Assembly (NCBI GenBank): GCA_963784645.1
Contig: CAWARY010000005.1
Location: 434,001 to 498,000, forward strand
Length of the DNA: 64,000 nt
Origin: JBBRVW01 sp963784645
Lineage (GTDB): Bacteria; Actinomycetota; Actinomycetes; JACCUZ01
Direction of reading: 5' to 3'
Part shown: positions 38,452 through 47,991 of the stretch, piece by piece
Position numbering within the stretch: the first letter of the stretch is position 1
How the letters are laid out: each line of letters begins with the position of its first letter
Made by a program: the position numbers and the translations under genes
The notes under the pieces: model-generated
The model's database searches: none
What the model was told of the DNA's origin: nothing
Seen by the model: only the letters and a program-made list of their open reading frames with translations

Positions 38452-38565
38452 GCGGTGGCGCACACGCCTGCCGAACTCTCCGTCGACCAGCGGTGGCGCG
38501 CACGCCTGCCGGGACTGTCCGTCAGGCGGCCAGGACGCCTGCCGGGACTGTCCGTCAGGGCGGCT
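38452..38565. repeat. Three-copy tandem repeat upstream of lhr
   Basis: A core of 21-22 bp, ACGCCTGCCG followed by GGACTGTCCGTC in copies 2 and 3, occurs at about 38464, 38502 and 38535. The steps are 38 and 33 bp, and copies 2 and 3 are identical across the core. The first two units also share GCGGTGGCGC. It lies 75-190 bp before the lhr start. Confidence 0.75.
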
Positions 38566-38625
38566 AGGACGGCGGAGGTGGTGGGGGCCTGGCCCTCGTC
38601 CGCGGCTTTCCCGCCGTCCTGGTGC

Positions 38626-38685
38626 GTTGAGTGGCGCGTACTTGCAGATCTGGGGCCGAAGATCTGCACGAACGCGCCACTGAAC
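38626..38685. repeat. Dispersed palindrome, family 1, copy C
   Basis: The left arm is GTTGAGTGGCGCGTACTTGC followed by AGATC; the right arm is GATCTGCACGAACGCGCCAC followed by TGAAC. The arms match at about 22 of 25 positions. The element shares its outer GAGTGGCGCG and inner TTGCAG with copies A and B almost 28 kb away. Confidence 0.8.
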
Positions 38686-38745
38686 GTCCTGACTGGGCAG
38701 CCTCTCGCGATGCGACCAGATGCGTTCCGGATGGTGGTCACGAGC

Positions 38746-38796
38746 CAAGTGGCCCCGCTCTGCGGTTGCTTTCCGGCCGTGCAGCCGGGCCACTTG
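38746..38796. repeat. Dispersed palindrome, family 2, copy D
   Basis: CAAGTGGCCC and GGGCCACTTG are perfect 10-bp arms, extending with one mismatch to 14 bp, spanning exactly 51 bp. The other copy (E) is at 53870. Confidence 0.75.
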
Positions 38797-39005
38797 ACGT
38801 GTGTCGAGCTGCCGGAGCCGCGAACGCACCTCGGCCCGGCAGCAGCTCCGCCTCGTGGCTGCTCTGACGGGCAGGCTCGGCGGACGTGGGCGGGTAGTGC
38901 CGCCGGGTCGCGCTGCTCTCTCGCCGCCGTCCTGAGTTGAGTGGCAGCTTCCGCCTCAGCCGACGACGGGCTGAGCCCATCGGCTGTCCCAAGCCGTTCT
39001 GACGG

Positions 39006-39272
39006 TCACACCCGGCAGCCGTGCGAGCCACGCCTGCGGACGGCCGGGCCCGCCGTCACCGAGGCCGGCTTCAGTAGCCGATGAGTCCCGGCGCCCCAGC
39101 GGTTGGCGACGTCGCGGTTGGGGTCGCTGGTGGGGTCGTCCGGCGGGATGCTCACGTCGGACTCGGCCACCAGCTCGTCGAGCGGGACCCGGGGTGGGAG
39201 CGCGGCCCAGCGCCTGGCCTCCGGTGCCGGGGTGTGCCCGGTTCCGGCCTCGCTGGTCGTCTCCTCGGCCAC
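39006..39272 (-). CDS. Small hypothetical protein
   Basis: The 88-residue acidic, Pro-rich protein begins VAEETTSEAGTGHTPAPEAR and contains RWAALPPRVPLDELVAESDV and PPDDPTSDPNRDVANRWGAG. An LPPRV-containing small protein with a DP-repeat end is a recurrent type in Actinobacteria, though I cannot name a family. The GTG start at 39272 is a guess. It is divergent from the ABC operon. The last 20 residues look less protein-like and could be read-through of a damaged end. Confidence 0.5.
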   Translation of the reverse strand: MAEETTSEAGTGHTPAPEARRWAALPPRVPLDELVAESDVSIPPDDPTSDPNRDVANRWGAGTHRLLKPASVTAGPAVRRRGSHGCRV

Positions 39273-39358
39273 GCGCACAGTCTTGCACCCACGGCGACGA
39301 CGGGGCCGGACAACGACACCGCAGAACAATGCGTTCGATCATCGTCGGGGGGCCGGTC

Positions 39359-39364
39359 TAGGGT
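39359..39364 (+). promoter_or_regulatory. -10-like box TAGGGT for ABC operon 2
   Basis: TAGGGT ends eight bases before GTG 39373, consistent with a leaderless start of the operon. Confidence 0.45.
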
Positions 39365-39372
39365 CGCTTCCC

Positions 39373-40347
39373 GTGCAGGAGCAGAGCGACAGCCAGCCGA
39401 TGATCGAGGCCACCGGCCTGGTGAAGCGGTTCGGCGACTTCACCGCCGTCGACGGCATCGACGTCCGTGTCCGGCGCGGCGAGGCCTTCGGCTTCCTCGG
39501 GCCCAACGGAGCCGGCAAGTCCTCGACGATGCGGATGATCGGCTGCGTCTCGCCGGTCACCGAGGGCACCTTGCGGGTGCTCGGCCACGACCCGGCCGTC
39601 GACGGTGCCCGGATCCGGGCCCGGCTCGGCGTCGTCCCGCAGGAGGACACCCTCGACCTCGAGCTGTCGGTCATGGAGAACCTCGTGGTCTACGGCCGGT
39701 ACTTCGGGATGTCGCGCAGGGCGGCCGCCGATCGTGGCCGGGAGCTGCTGGAGTTCGTGCAGCTCGCGGAGCGTGCGAACAGCCAGGTCGAGGCGATGTC
39801 GGGCGGGATGAAGCGCCGGCTCACCATCGCCCGGTCACTCATCAACGACCCCGACCTGCTGCTGCTCGACGAGCCGACCACGGGACTCGACCCGCAGGCG
39901 CGGCACGTGGTGTGGGACCGGCTGTTCCGGCTCAAGCAGCGCGGCGTGACGCTCGTGCTCACGACCCACTACATGGACGAGGCCGAGCAGCTGTGCGACC
40001 GCCTCGTCGTCATGGACGGCGGCCGGATCGCGGCAGAGGGATCGCCGATCGCCCTGATCCGCGAGTGGTCCACCCGCGAGGTCGTCGAGCTGCGGTTCGC
40101 GGCCGGCGACAACGAGACGCACGGCGAGAAGGTCGAGGCGCTGGTCGCCCAGCCGGGGCGGCCGCTGCAGACCCTGGTCAGCCGGGTCGAGGTGCTGCCC
40201 GACCGGGTGCTGCTCTACAGCGACGACGGCGACGGCACGGTCGGCGAGCTGCATCGCGCCGGGGTGGCACCCGAGTCGGTGCTGGTCCGCCGGAGCAGCC
40301 TCGAGGACGTGTTCCTGCGCCTCACCGGGCGGAGCCTGGTCGAGTGA
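39373..40347 (+). CDS. ABC transporter ATP-binding protein (ABC-2 type, operon 2)
   Basis: The 324-residue ATPase has Walker A in GFLGPNGAGKSSTMRMI, signature VEAMSGGMKRRLTIARSLIN, Walker B LLLLDEPTTGLDP and switch His in LVLTTHYMDEAEQLCD. The C-terminal domain of about 80 residues is of the DrrA/NodI type. GTG 39373 is used with a TAGGGT box eight bases upstream; ATG 39400 is an alternative. The operon continues with two permeases. Cargo unknown; drug or lipid export is typical for the family. Confidence 0.92.
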   Translation: MQEQSDSQPMIEATGLVKRFGDFTAVDGIDVRVRRGEAFGFLGPNGAGKSSTMRMIGCVSPVTEGTLRVLGHDPAVDGARIRARLGVVPQEDTLDLELSVMENLVVYGRYFGMSRRAAADRGRELLEFVQLAERANSQVEAMSGGMKRRLTIARSLINDPDLLLLDEPTTGLDPQARHVVWDRLFRLKQRGVTLVLTTHYMDEAEQLCDRLVVMDGGRIAAEGSPIALIREWSTREVVELRFAAGDNETHGEKVEALVAQPGRPLQTLVSRVEVLPDRVLLYSDDGDGTVGELHRAGVAPESVLVRRSSLEDVFLRLTGRSLVE

Positions 40348-41177
40348 CCACGACGCTCTCCACCGCCGCCACCGCACCGGCGCTGCCGCCGGCGCCGTCG
40401 ACGGCGCGCCTCGTCGGGCGGGCCCTGGACTTCTGGCGGATGCAGTTCCGCCGCACCTGGCGGGGCACGTGGGCCAGCACCGTTCTCACGCCGCTCGGCT
40501 TCCTCGCGGCCATGGGCCTCGGCCTCGGCTCGATCGTCGACAACGGCTCCGGTGCCGCGAACCTCGGTGGGGTCAGCTACCTCGACTTCATCGCGCCAGG
40601 GCTGCTCGCCGCCTCGATCATGCAGCAGGCGAGCTTCGAGTCGAGCTACCCCGTGCTCGGTGCGATCAAGTGGGCCAAGCAGTACCACGCACAGCTCGCG
40701 ACACCGCTGCGCGTGCGCGACGCCCTGACCGGCCACCTGCTCTGGGTGGCGGTCCGGCTCGGCATCAGCGCGCTGGTCTTCCTCGTCGTGATGGCACTGT
40801 TCACGACGTTCCACTCGTGGTGGGCGGTGCTCTGCCTGCCGGCGGCGGTGCTGACAGGCATGGCGTTCGTCCCGGGTATCTTCGCCTACGCCGCGACGCT
40901 CGAGACCGACAGCGGCTTCGCGCTGCTGTTCCGGTTCGTCATCATGCCGATGTTCCTGTTCTCCGGGACGTTCTTCCCGGTGTCCCAGCTGCCCGACTGG
41001 CTGGAGCCGGTGGCCTACGCGGTGCCGTTGTGGCACGGCGTCGACCTGTGCCGCGACCTCGCTCTCGGCACGGCGTCGCTGCTGCCGTCGCTCGGGCACG
41101 TGGCGTACCTGCTGCTCTGGGTGGCGGGTGGCTACGCCCTCGCGCTGCGGACGTTCGCGAAGCGGCTGGTCACGTGA
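40344..41177 (+). CDS. ABC-2 type permease, operon 2, first
   Basis: This ABC-2 permease of 277 residues has about six membrane helices. ASIMQQASFESSYPVLGAIK and WAKQYHAQLATPLRVRDALT form the coupling region, and FVIMPMFLFSGTFFPVSQLP the DrrB/NodJ-type signature. GTG 40344 overlaps the ATPase gene stop (GTGA). Confidence 0.92.
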   Translation: MTTTLSTAATAPALPPAPSTARLVGRALDFWRMQFRRTWRGTWASTVLTPLGFLAAMGLGLGSIVDNGSGAANLGGVSYLDFIAPGLLAASIMQQASFESSYPVLGAIKWAKQYHAQLATPLRVRDALTGHLLWVAVRLGISALVFLVVMALFTTFHSWWAVLCLPAAVLTGMAFVPGIFAYAATLETDSGFALLFRFVIMPMFLFSGTFFPVSQLPDWLEPVAYAVPLWHGVDLCRDLALGTASLLPSLGHVAYLLLWVAGGYALALRTFAKRLVT

Positions 41178-42004
41178 GCGCGCCCGCCGTACAGCCGTCC
41201 TCCTTGCGGCTCACGCCGCCGTTGCTGCAGCGCTTCGTCGGAACGGGCGGCGCGCGACACCTCGTGGAGCGCAACGCGCGCGTCTACCGTCGCGAGTGGC
41301 TGGTGTTGGTCTCCGGGTTCCTCGAGCCGATCTTCTACCTGTTCTCGCTCGGCATCGGCGTCTCGAAGCTGGTGGGCGACGTGGCGCTGCCGGGCGGCGA
41401 GGTGGTCACCTACACCGCGTTCGTCGCGCCGGCGATGCTCGCGGCCAGCGCCATGAACGGCGCCATCATCGACGCGACGTTCAGCCTGTTCTTCAAGCTG
41501 AAGTACAACAAGCTCTACGACGCCGTGCTCGCCACGCCGGTCACTCCCGTCGACGTCGCGATCGGTGAGATCACCTGGGCACTGATGCGCGGGTCGCTGT
41601 ACTCCATCTCCTTCATCGTGGTCATGCTGCTGATGGGGCTCATCTCGTCGTGGTGGGCGGTGCTGGCGATCCCCGTCGTGGTGCTCACCGGCTTCGCCTT
41701 CGCCGCGATCGGCACCGCCTGCACGACGTACATGCGGTCGTGGCAGGACTTCAGCTACATCACGCTGGTGCAGCTGCCGATCTTCCTGTTCTCGGCGACG
41801 TTCTACCCGCTGTCGGTCTACCCCGAGTCCCTGCAGTGGGTGGTGCGGTGCTCGCCGCTGTACCACTCGGCGACGCTGCTCCGCGAGCTCACCACCGGCA
41901 CGGTCGGGCTCGGCTCCTTCGTGCACGTCGCGGTGCTCGTCGGTCTGGGCCTCGTCGGCATGGTGGTCACCGGCCGCCGGCTGGAGAAGCTGCTCCTCAC
42001 CTGA
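41174..42004 (+). CDS. ABC-2 type permease, operon 2, second
   Basis: The 276-residue ABC-2 permease is related to the preceding one: it shares the FSLFFKLKYNKLYDAVLATP coupling loop pattern and QLPIFLFSATFYPLSVYPES near the C-terminus. GTG 41174 overlaps the preceding stop. The two permeases look like diverged duplicates that form a heterodimer. The operon ends 12 bp from the convergent BNR-protein gene. Confidence 0.92.
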   Translation: MSAPAVQPSSLRLTPPLLQRFVGTGGARHLVERNARVYRREWLVLVSGFLEPIFYLFSLGIGVSKLVGDVALPGGEVVTYTAFVAPAMLAASAMNGAIIDATFSLFFKLKYNKLYDAVLATPVTPVDVAIGEITWALMRGSLYSISFIVVMLLMGLISSWWAVLAIPVVVLTGFAFAAIGTACTTYMRSWQDFSYITLVQLPIFLFSATFYPLSVYPESLQWVVRCSPLYHSATLLRELTTGTVGLGSFVHVAVLVGLGLVGMVVTGRRLEKLLLT

Positions 42005-42016
42005 GCCGCTACGGCG

Positions 42017-43306
42017 TCACGGCGTCACGATGGCCAGCCGGTGCCAGGTCTCGGCGCCGTCGTCGGTCCGCCACAGGTCCGACCCGACGATCGCGTAGCC
42101 GACGTTCCGGTCGGTGAAGCCGAGGTAGCTCATGAGGTCCCCGGTGGGGGGCTTTGCGACCTCGGTCAGGCTGCCGTTCAGGGCGAGCCGCGCCAGCGGC
42201 TGCTGCGGCACTCCCAGGACGGCCTCGCCGGTGCTGCGTGCGCCGACGACGACGCTGTTGGGCAGCGAGCCCTGACCGGCGTCGGTCGGCACGTCGGTCC
42301 ACGTCCTCCCGCCGTCGTCGGACGCGGCGAGGTACGCGGCCGTCCCGGTCACGCAGGTCGCCCAGAGCGTGTCCGACCCGGACAGCCGGGTGTCGAGCGA
42401 TCCCCGGCACGGGTTGGCACCCTTCGCGAACGTGCCGGAGGCATTCGACCAGGCAGGCGACCTGTCTGCGCCCAGGACGGTCACCCTGGTGCCCTGGACG
42501 GCCAACGCCCCCGGCGCGGTGACGACGACCCGGCCCGGCACGGGCTGCCAGTCGTCCGTCCCGACAGGAGAGCTCCAGAGCTGGTCGTTCGCGAGATCCC
42601 CGCCGGTCTCGTTCGCCGCGACGAGCGCCCAGACCCGGCCGCTCGCGGCCTCGAGGGCGCGGACGTTGGCCGGGAGCTCGACGTAGTGCCAGCTGTGCCC
42701 TCCGTCGTGCGTGGCGTGCAGATTTCCTCCGAACAGCCAGCCGTCGTCCGCGCTGCCGAAGCGGACGTCGCTCACGACGTTCCCGTCCGAGCTGCCGAGC
42801 TCCAGCGTGCCGGCGACCCGGTCGGCCGGGAGCGGGAGCGACGAGAAGGTCGCCCCGCCGTCGTGCGACTCGGCGAGGCGCAGGCAGCCGGTGCATCCAC
42901 TGGCGCCGGCCGACCCCAGGACGACGATCGTCCGGGTGCTGGTCGCTGTCATCGACATCACGCGTGCGCCGTCCCAGGCGGGGCCGGTGGGGGTCGGAGT
43001 CGGAGTCGGCCCGTTGGGCAGGGTCGCGTCGTCGGTCTGGTGGCCCGTGCCGCCAGAGGCGGACGTGGACGTCGCCGGGCCGCCGGTGGAGGTGCGCGGC
43101 TGGTGGGCGAGGAAGGCGCTGCCGGCGACCGCCACGACGACGACCGCACCGGCCACGGCGGTCACTGCCGCGCGTCGGCGGCGTCGCCGGGTGGCGCCGG
43201 CGTGCACCGCGTCGACCCGCACCAGGTGGGTCGGCAGTGCGAGCCGGTCGTCGGTCATCAGGTCGCGCAGGTCGCGCTCGAGCGGGTCGCGGTCTAGCGG
43301 GTCCAT
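42017..43306 (-). CDS. Membrane-anchored BNR/sialidase-fold protein, likely anti-sigma partner of SigE-type factor
   Basis: The protein of 429 residues has a cytosolic N-terminus of about 45 residues (DRLALPTHLVRVDAVHAGAT). One membrane helix (AAVTAVAGAVVVVAVAGSAF) and a Thr/Pro/Ser linker follow. The extracytoplasmic beta-propeller has Asp-box/BNR repeats: SHDGGATFSSLP, THDGGHSWHYVE, SDDGGRTWTDVP and TDDGAETWHRLA. The ATG overlaps the end of the sigma factor gene by 13 bp. The layout and the coupling suggest an extracytoplasmic sensor that restrains the sigma factor; this is inference. No catalytic sialidase residues are evident. Confidence 0.8.
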   Translation of the reverse strand: MDPLDRDPLERDLRDLMTDDRLALPTHLVRVDAVHAGATRRRRRRAAVTAVAGAVVVVAVAGSAFLAHQPRTSTGGPATSTSASGGTGHQTDDATLPNGPTPTPTPTGPAWDGARVMSMTATSTRTIVVLGSAGASGCTGCLRLAESHDGGATFSSLPLPADRVAGTLELGSSDGNVVSDVRFGSADDGWLFGGNLHATHDGGHSWHYVELPANVRALEAASGRVWALVAANETGGDLANDQLWSSPVGTDDWQPVPGRVVVTAPGALAVQGTRVTVLGADRSPAWSNASGTFAKGANPCRGSLDTRLSGSDTLWATCVTGTAAYLAASDDGGRTWTDVPTDAGQGSLPNSVVVGARSTGEAVLGVPQQPLARLALNGSLTEVAKPPTGDLMSYLGFTDRNVGYAIVGSDLWRTDDGAETWHRLAIVTP

Positions 43307-43803
43307 GTGCGCACCCCCTCGGAGTCGGTGGCGGAGCGGTCGCGCAGCTTGGCGAGCGCCTTCCAGGTCTGGCTCTTCACGGTGCCGACCGAGCAGCCCA
43401 TGGCCGACGCGGTGTCGGCCTCGGACAGGTCCTCGTAGTAGCGCAGCACCAGCACGGCGCGCTGTCGCGGCGGCAGCGTCGCGAGCGCGGCCCACAGGTC
43501 GGCGTCGAAGGCCCGCTCCGCCGTCCTCGGGTCGTACGCCGTGTCCGGGGTGTCCGCCACCAGCCGCTCGCGGCGCTGGCGCCGCCAGACGCTCACGTGC
43601 CGGTTGACGATGGCGCGGCGGACGTACGCAACCGGGTCGTCCTTGCGCACGACGCGGTCCCAGGACATGAGGGTGCGCTCCAGGGCGTCCTGGACGAGGT
43701 CGGCGGCACGGTGCGGGTCACCGGTCAGGACGTGCGCGAACCGGAGCAGCTCGCGCATCCGCCCGCGCGCGAACGCGTCGAACGCGTCCTGCTCGTCTGC
43801 CAT
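43294..43803 (-). CDS. SigE-family ECF RNA polymerase sigma factor
   Basis: The 169-residue sigma-70 factor has region 2 (LRFAHVLTGDPHRAADLVQD, then ALERTLMSW) and region 4 (LATLPPRQRAVLVLRYYEDL with the helix-turn-helix SEADTASAMGCSVGTVKSQT). It is of the SigE/SigM-like ECF type. The start is ATG 43803, with GTG 43806 possible. An ECF-like promoter (43816-43840) lies directly upstream, so it may activate itself. The downstream membrane protein is the probable anti-sigma factor. Confidence 0.92.
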   Translation of the reverse strand: MADEQDAFDAFARGRMRELLRFAHVLTGDPHRAADLVQDALERTLMSWDRVVRKDDPVAYVRRAIVNRHVSVWRRQRRERLVADTPDTAYDPRTAERAFDADLWAALATLPPRQRAVLVLRYYEDLSEADTASAMGCSVGTVKSQTWKALAKLRDRSATDSEGVRTWTR

Positions 43804-43815
43804 CACACCCCTAGC

Positions 43816-43840
43816 GACGTCCCAGCCACCCCGGAGGTTG
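43816..43840 (-). promoter_or_regulatory. ECF-type promoter for the sigma factor gene
   Basis: Read on the minus strand, CAACCT (43840-43835) is followed after 15 bases by CGTC (43819-43816). This is the AAC-N16-CGT pattern of SigE-type ECF promoters. It supports autoregulation. Confidence 0.5.
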
Positions 43841-43845
43841 CCTGC

Positions 43846-44379
43846 TCAGCAGACCCGGTGCAGCCACCCCGTGTCGAGGTCGTAGAGGAAACCGCCGACC
43901 GCGATGTTGCCGAGGTAGGGCCAGGAGCGCACCCGCTGGACGTCCTCGTGCAGCGCCGCTCGCTGGTCGTCGGTCGTGAGGAAGGAGATGCTGCGCGTGT
44001 CTGGCCCGCCGGCTGCCTCGATGGCCGCGTGCACGTCGGCCTCCGACCCGCTGGCCATCCGGCACTTCGTGTGCGCCACCACCATCACTCGCTCCACCCC
44101 GAGCAGGTAGTCGGCGAGCACGAGGGTGCGCAGCACGTCGTCGGTGACCCGGGCGCCGGCGTTGCGCAGGATCTTGGCGTCGCCCGGCACCAGGCCCAGC
44201 ATCCGGAGCGGGTCGATCCGGGAGTCCATGCAGGTGAGGACCGCCAGCCCGCGCGCCGCGGTGGCCTCGAGCGAGGGCATCTCGACGTGCGTCGCGAACT
44301 TCTCGTTGTCCGCCAGCACGTCGTCGAACGCGGGATCGTCGGCGAACGGCAGGTCGCCGGCAGGTGAGGTGCTGGGCAC
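43846..44379 (-). CDS. Beta-class carbonic anhydrase
   Basis: The 177-residue enzyme interconverts CO2 and bicarbonate. The zinc ligands are visible: Cys50 with the Asp52/Arg54 dyad in VLTCMDSRIDPLRM, and His103 and Cys106 in VMVVAHTKCRMAS. GDAKILRNAGARVTDDVLRT is the conserved dimer region. The GTG start at 44379 is seven bases from a TAGGCT box on the minus strand. It lies 42 bp upstream of the sigma factor gene and is divergent from DUF3046. Confidence 0.93.
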   Translation of the reverse strand: MPSTSPAGDLPFADDPAFDDVLADNEKFATHVEMPSLEATAARGLAVLTCMDSRIDPLRMLGLVPGDAKILRNAGARVTDDVLRTLVLADYLLGVERVMVVAHTKCRMASGSEADVHAAIEAAGGPDTRSISFLTTDDQRAALHEDVQRVRSWPYLGNIAVGGFLYDLDTGWLHRVC

Positions 44380-44386
44380 GCCCCGA

Positions 44387-44392
44387 AGCCTA
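44387..44392 (-). promoter_or_regulatory. -10-like box TAGGCT for leaderless carbonic anhydrase
   Basis: On the minus strand TAGGCT ends seven bases before the GTG at 44379, matching the spacing in other genes of the window. Confidence 0.5.
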
Positions 44393-44445
44393 GGACGTCG
44401 GTGCTCCGGTGCGCGTTCCGCCCGGCCGCCGGTGATACTGGTCGG

Positions 44446-44637
44446 GTGCGGGTGTCGGACTTCTGGGAGCGGATGCGTGGGGTCTTCGGGCCGCACGCCG
44501 AGTCGATCGTGGAGCTGCACGTGCTCAGCGAGCTCGGCGGCCGCACCCCGGCGCAGGCGATGGCCGCGGGGGAGTCGACCGTCGACGTGTGGCGCGCGGT
44601 GTGCCAGGGCCACGACGTCCCCGCCACCCAGCGCTGA
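44446..44637 (+). CDS. DUF3046 family protein
   Basis: The 63-residue protein begins VRVSDFWERMRGVFGPHAES. LSELGGRTPAQAMAAGESTV and DVWRAVCQGHDVPATQR are the DUF3046 hallmarks. The family occurs in Actinobacteria, commonly just before recA, as here. Function unknown. GTG 44446 lies six bases after a GATACT box; GTG 44452 is an alternative. Confidence 0.9.
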   Translation: MRVSDFWERMRGVFGPHAESIVELHVLSELGGRTPAQAMAAGESTVDVWRAVCQGHDVPATQR

Positions 44638-44649
44638 CCCTCCCACCGG

Positions 44650-44695
44650 GCATGCGCGACCTGCACCTGCTCTGACGCCGGTGGGTCGCGCATGC
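44650..44695. terminator. Hairpin between DUF3046 and recA
   Basis: GCATGCGCGACC and GGTCGCGCATGC are perfect 12-bp arms over a 22-base loop. It could terminate DUF3046 transcription or insulate the recA promoter. Confidence 0.5.
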
Positions 44696-44734
44696 TCAGG
44701 CTAGGTCGGCGTGTCGCTCCCCGGTGACGGCCGA

Positions 44735-44750
44735 TCGAACACCTGTTCGG
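44735..44750 (+). promoter_or_regulatory. SOS (LexA) box upstream of recA
   Basis: TCGAACACCTGTTCGG matches the actinobacterial/Gram-positive SOS box TCGAACN4GTTCGA at all but the final base. It is followed by a TACTGT -10-like box at 44752. It marks the DNA-damage-inducible promoter. Confidence 0.85.
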
Positions 44751-44751
44751 G

Positions 44752-44757
44752 TACTGT
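44752..44757 (+). promoter_or_regulatory. -10-like box of the upstream recA promoter
   Basis: TACTGT lies two bases after the SOS box. A LexA dimer on that box would cover the -35 position of this promoter. Confidence 0.5.
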
Positions 44758-44829
44758 CCACAGAGTTGGACCGGGCGCTCCCCGTCCACAACCGGGCCGC
44801 AGGGCCGGGGTTGTGTCCGGGGTCGCTCC

Positions 44830-44835
44830 TAGGTT
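44830..44835 (+). promoter_or_regulatory. -10-like box of a second, leaderless recA promoter
   Basis: TAGGTT ends seven bases before GTG 44843 and does not overlap the SOS box. This suggests a LexA-independent start. Confidence 0.5.
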
Positions 44836-44842
44836 CAGACAC

Positions 44843-47026
<2,184 letters not shown>

Positions 47027-47031
47027 GCGGC

Positions 47032-47685
47032 GTGAGCACGACCCGACGCCGGTCCCGGCGCTCCGCCGGGGCCGGCCCGGACGGGCCGACTCCCGGCAGC
47101 GCGGCCGACGACGCCGCCGAGCCGGACCCGGTCTCGGTGGCGCGCGGCATCGTGCTGCGCAAGCTCACGGTCGCGCCGAGGTCGCGCGCGCAGCTCGCCG
47201 GCGACCTGGCAGCGCGCGACGTCCCCGACGACGTTGCGGAGGCGGTGCTCGACCGCTTCACCGAGGTCGGCCTGGTCGACGACGTCGCGTTCGCCGAGGT
47301 CTGGGTCCGCACCCGGCATGCCGGCCGGGGACTGTCGCGCAGCGCGCTGCGGCGGGAGCTGCGCGCCAAGGGCGTCGGGGACGAGACCATCGCCGAGGCG
47401 GTCGACACCATCGACGACGACGCGGAGGAGTCCGCCGCACGTGCCCTGGTGGCCCGCCGGCTGGCGAGCACCCGCGGGCTGCCGGACGAGACCCGGCTGC
47501 GGCGGCTCGTCGGGCAGCTGGCCCGCAAGGGCTACCCCGGCGGGCTGGCGATGCGCACGGTCCGCGACGCGCTCGCGGCCGAGGCCGCCGGCGTCCCCGA
47601 CGTTGCGCCCGGGCTCGACGAGGGATCCACGACGGTCCCGGCCGCGCCGCCGATGCCGGCGCCAGCGGCCCGAGGCGGCGCCTGA
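47032..47685 (+). CDS. recX: Regulatory protein RecX
   Basis: The 217-residue RecA modulator begins VSTTRRRSRRSAGAGPDGPT. Three-helix RecX repeats start at about residue 34 (VSVARGIVLRKLTVAPRSRA), with FTEVGLVDDVAFAEVWVRTR and GLSRSALRRELRAKGVGDET. The last 40 residues are an Ala/Pro-rich tail. It starts 5 bp after recA and is co-transcribed with it; in the family it limits RecA filament activity. GTG 47032 is the first in-frame start. Confidence 0.94.
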   Translation: MSTTRRRSRRSAGAGPDGPTPGSAADDAAEPDPVSVARGIVLRKLTVAPRSRAQLAGDLAARDVPDDVAEAVLDRFTEVGLVDDVAFAEVWVRTRHAGRGLSRSALRRELRAKGVGDETIAEAVDTIDDDAEESAARALVARRLASTRGLPDETRLRRLVGQLARKGYPGGLAMRTVRDALAAEAAGVPDVAPGLDEGSTTVPAAPPMPAPAARGGA

Positions 47686-47706
47686 CCCCTGACGACGGGA
47701 CTCCTT

Positions 47707-47726
47707 GACCGCCCCTGCGGGCGGTC
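47707..47726. terminator. Hairpin after recX
   Basis: GACCGCCC and GGGCGGTC pair perfectly over a CTGC loop, 22 bp after the recX stop. It is a likely recA-recX terminator. Confidence 0.65.
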
Positions 47727-47727
47727 G

Positions 47728-47991
47728 TAGCCTCCGAAGGACAGGCATCCGGCGACGGGTGCCCGACGTGAGGTGGTACTCCCGCGCGAGCGGGTGGCGA
47801 CGAGACGATGACACCGGCGGACCACGTTGGCCCACCGGACGACTGCTTCCGGGCGCGGCACGGGGAGCGAGCCCGTGCGCCCGTCGAGGGCGTGCGCGGG
47901 TCGAGCCCTGCCCTCGTCACTGCTCGACCGCCCGGAGGTCCCGCGCGCGGACCAGCGCTGCTGCTCCGGTCCGCCGGCGGAGGAGGCGCTC
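47728..47991 (+). promoter_or_regulatory. Structured leader upstream of the RNase Y gene
   Basis: The 264-bp stretch between the recX terminator and rny has no gene. A TAGCCT box (47728) is followed by two hairpins with GCGA tetraloops of the GNRA type. In one, GGCATCCG pairs with CGGGTGCC (47744-47763); in the other, CCCGC pairs with GCGGG (47781-47794). A GGTGGTAC segment lies between them. A strong GGAGGAGG ribosome-binding site precedes GTG 47992. It may be a cis-regulatory leader for RNase Y; no known riboswitch class is recognised. Confidence 0.45.

Larger units (their letters stand above)
38378..39005. other. Repeat-rich gene-poor stretch between lhr and the small hypothetical gene
   Basis: About 630 bp contain no convincing gene. 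In order they hold a three-copy tandem repeat (38452-38565), a family-1 palindrome (38626), a family-2 palindrome (38746) and a partial GTTGAGTGG-like fragment near 38934. Open frames through it change with the repeat copies and resemble no protein. Confidence 0.7.

Noticed and set aside
36200..38683. Long open frame on the plus strand opposite lhr
   Set aside because: It is an antisense frame kept open by high GC and lhr codon bias. The translation is rich in Arg, Gly and His with no domain, and lhr itself has all helicase motifs.
42017..43306. Annotating the BNR protein as a sialidase
   Set aside because: Asp-box repeats alone mark a propeller. The catalytic arginine triad and nucleophile of sialidases are not visible, and the gene is coupled to a sigma factor.
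47764..47800. T-box riboswitch antiterminator, because of the GGTGGTAC segment
   Set aside because: Neither a specifier loop nor the full AGGGTGGNACCGCG consensus is visible, and the downstream gene is RNase Y rather than an aminoacyl-tRNA synthetase or amino acid gene.
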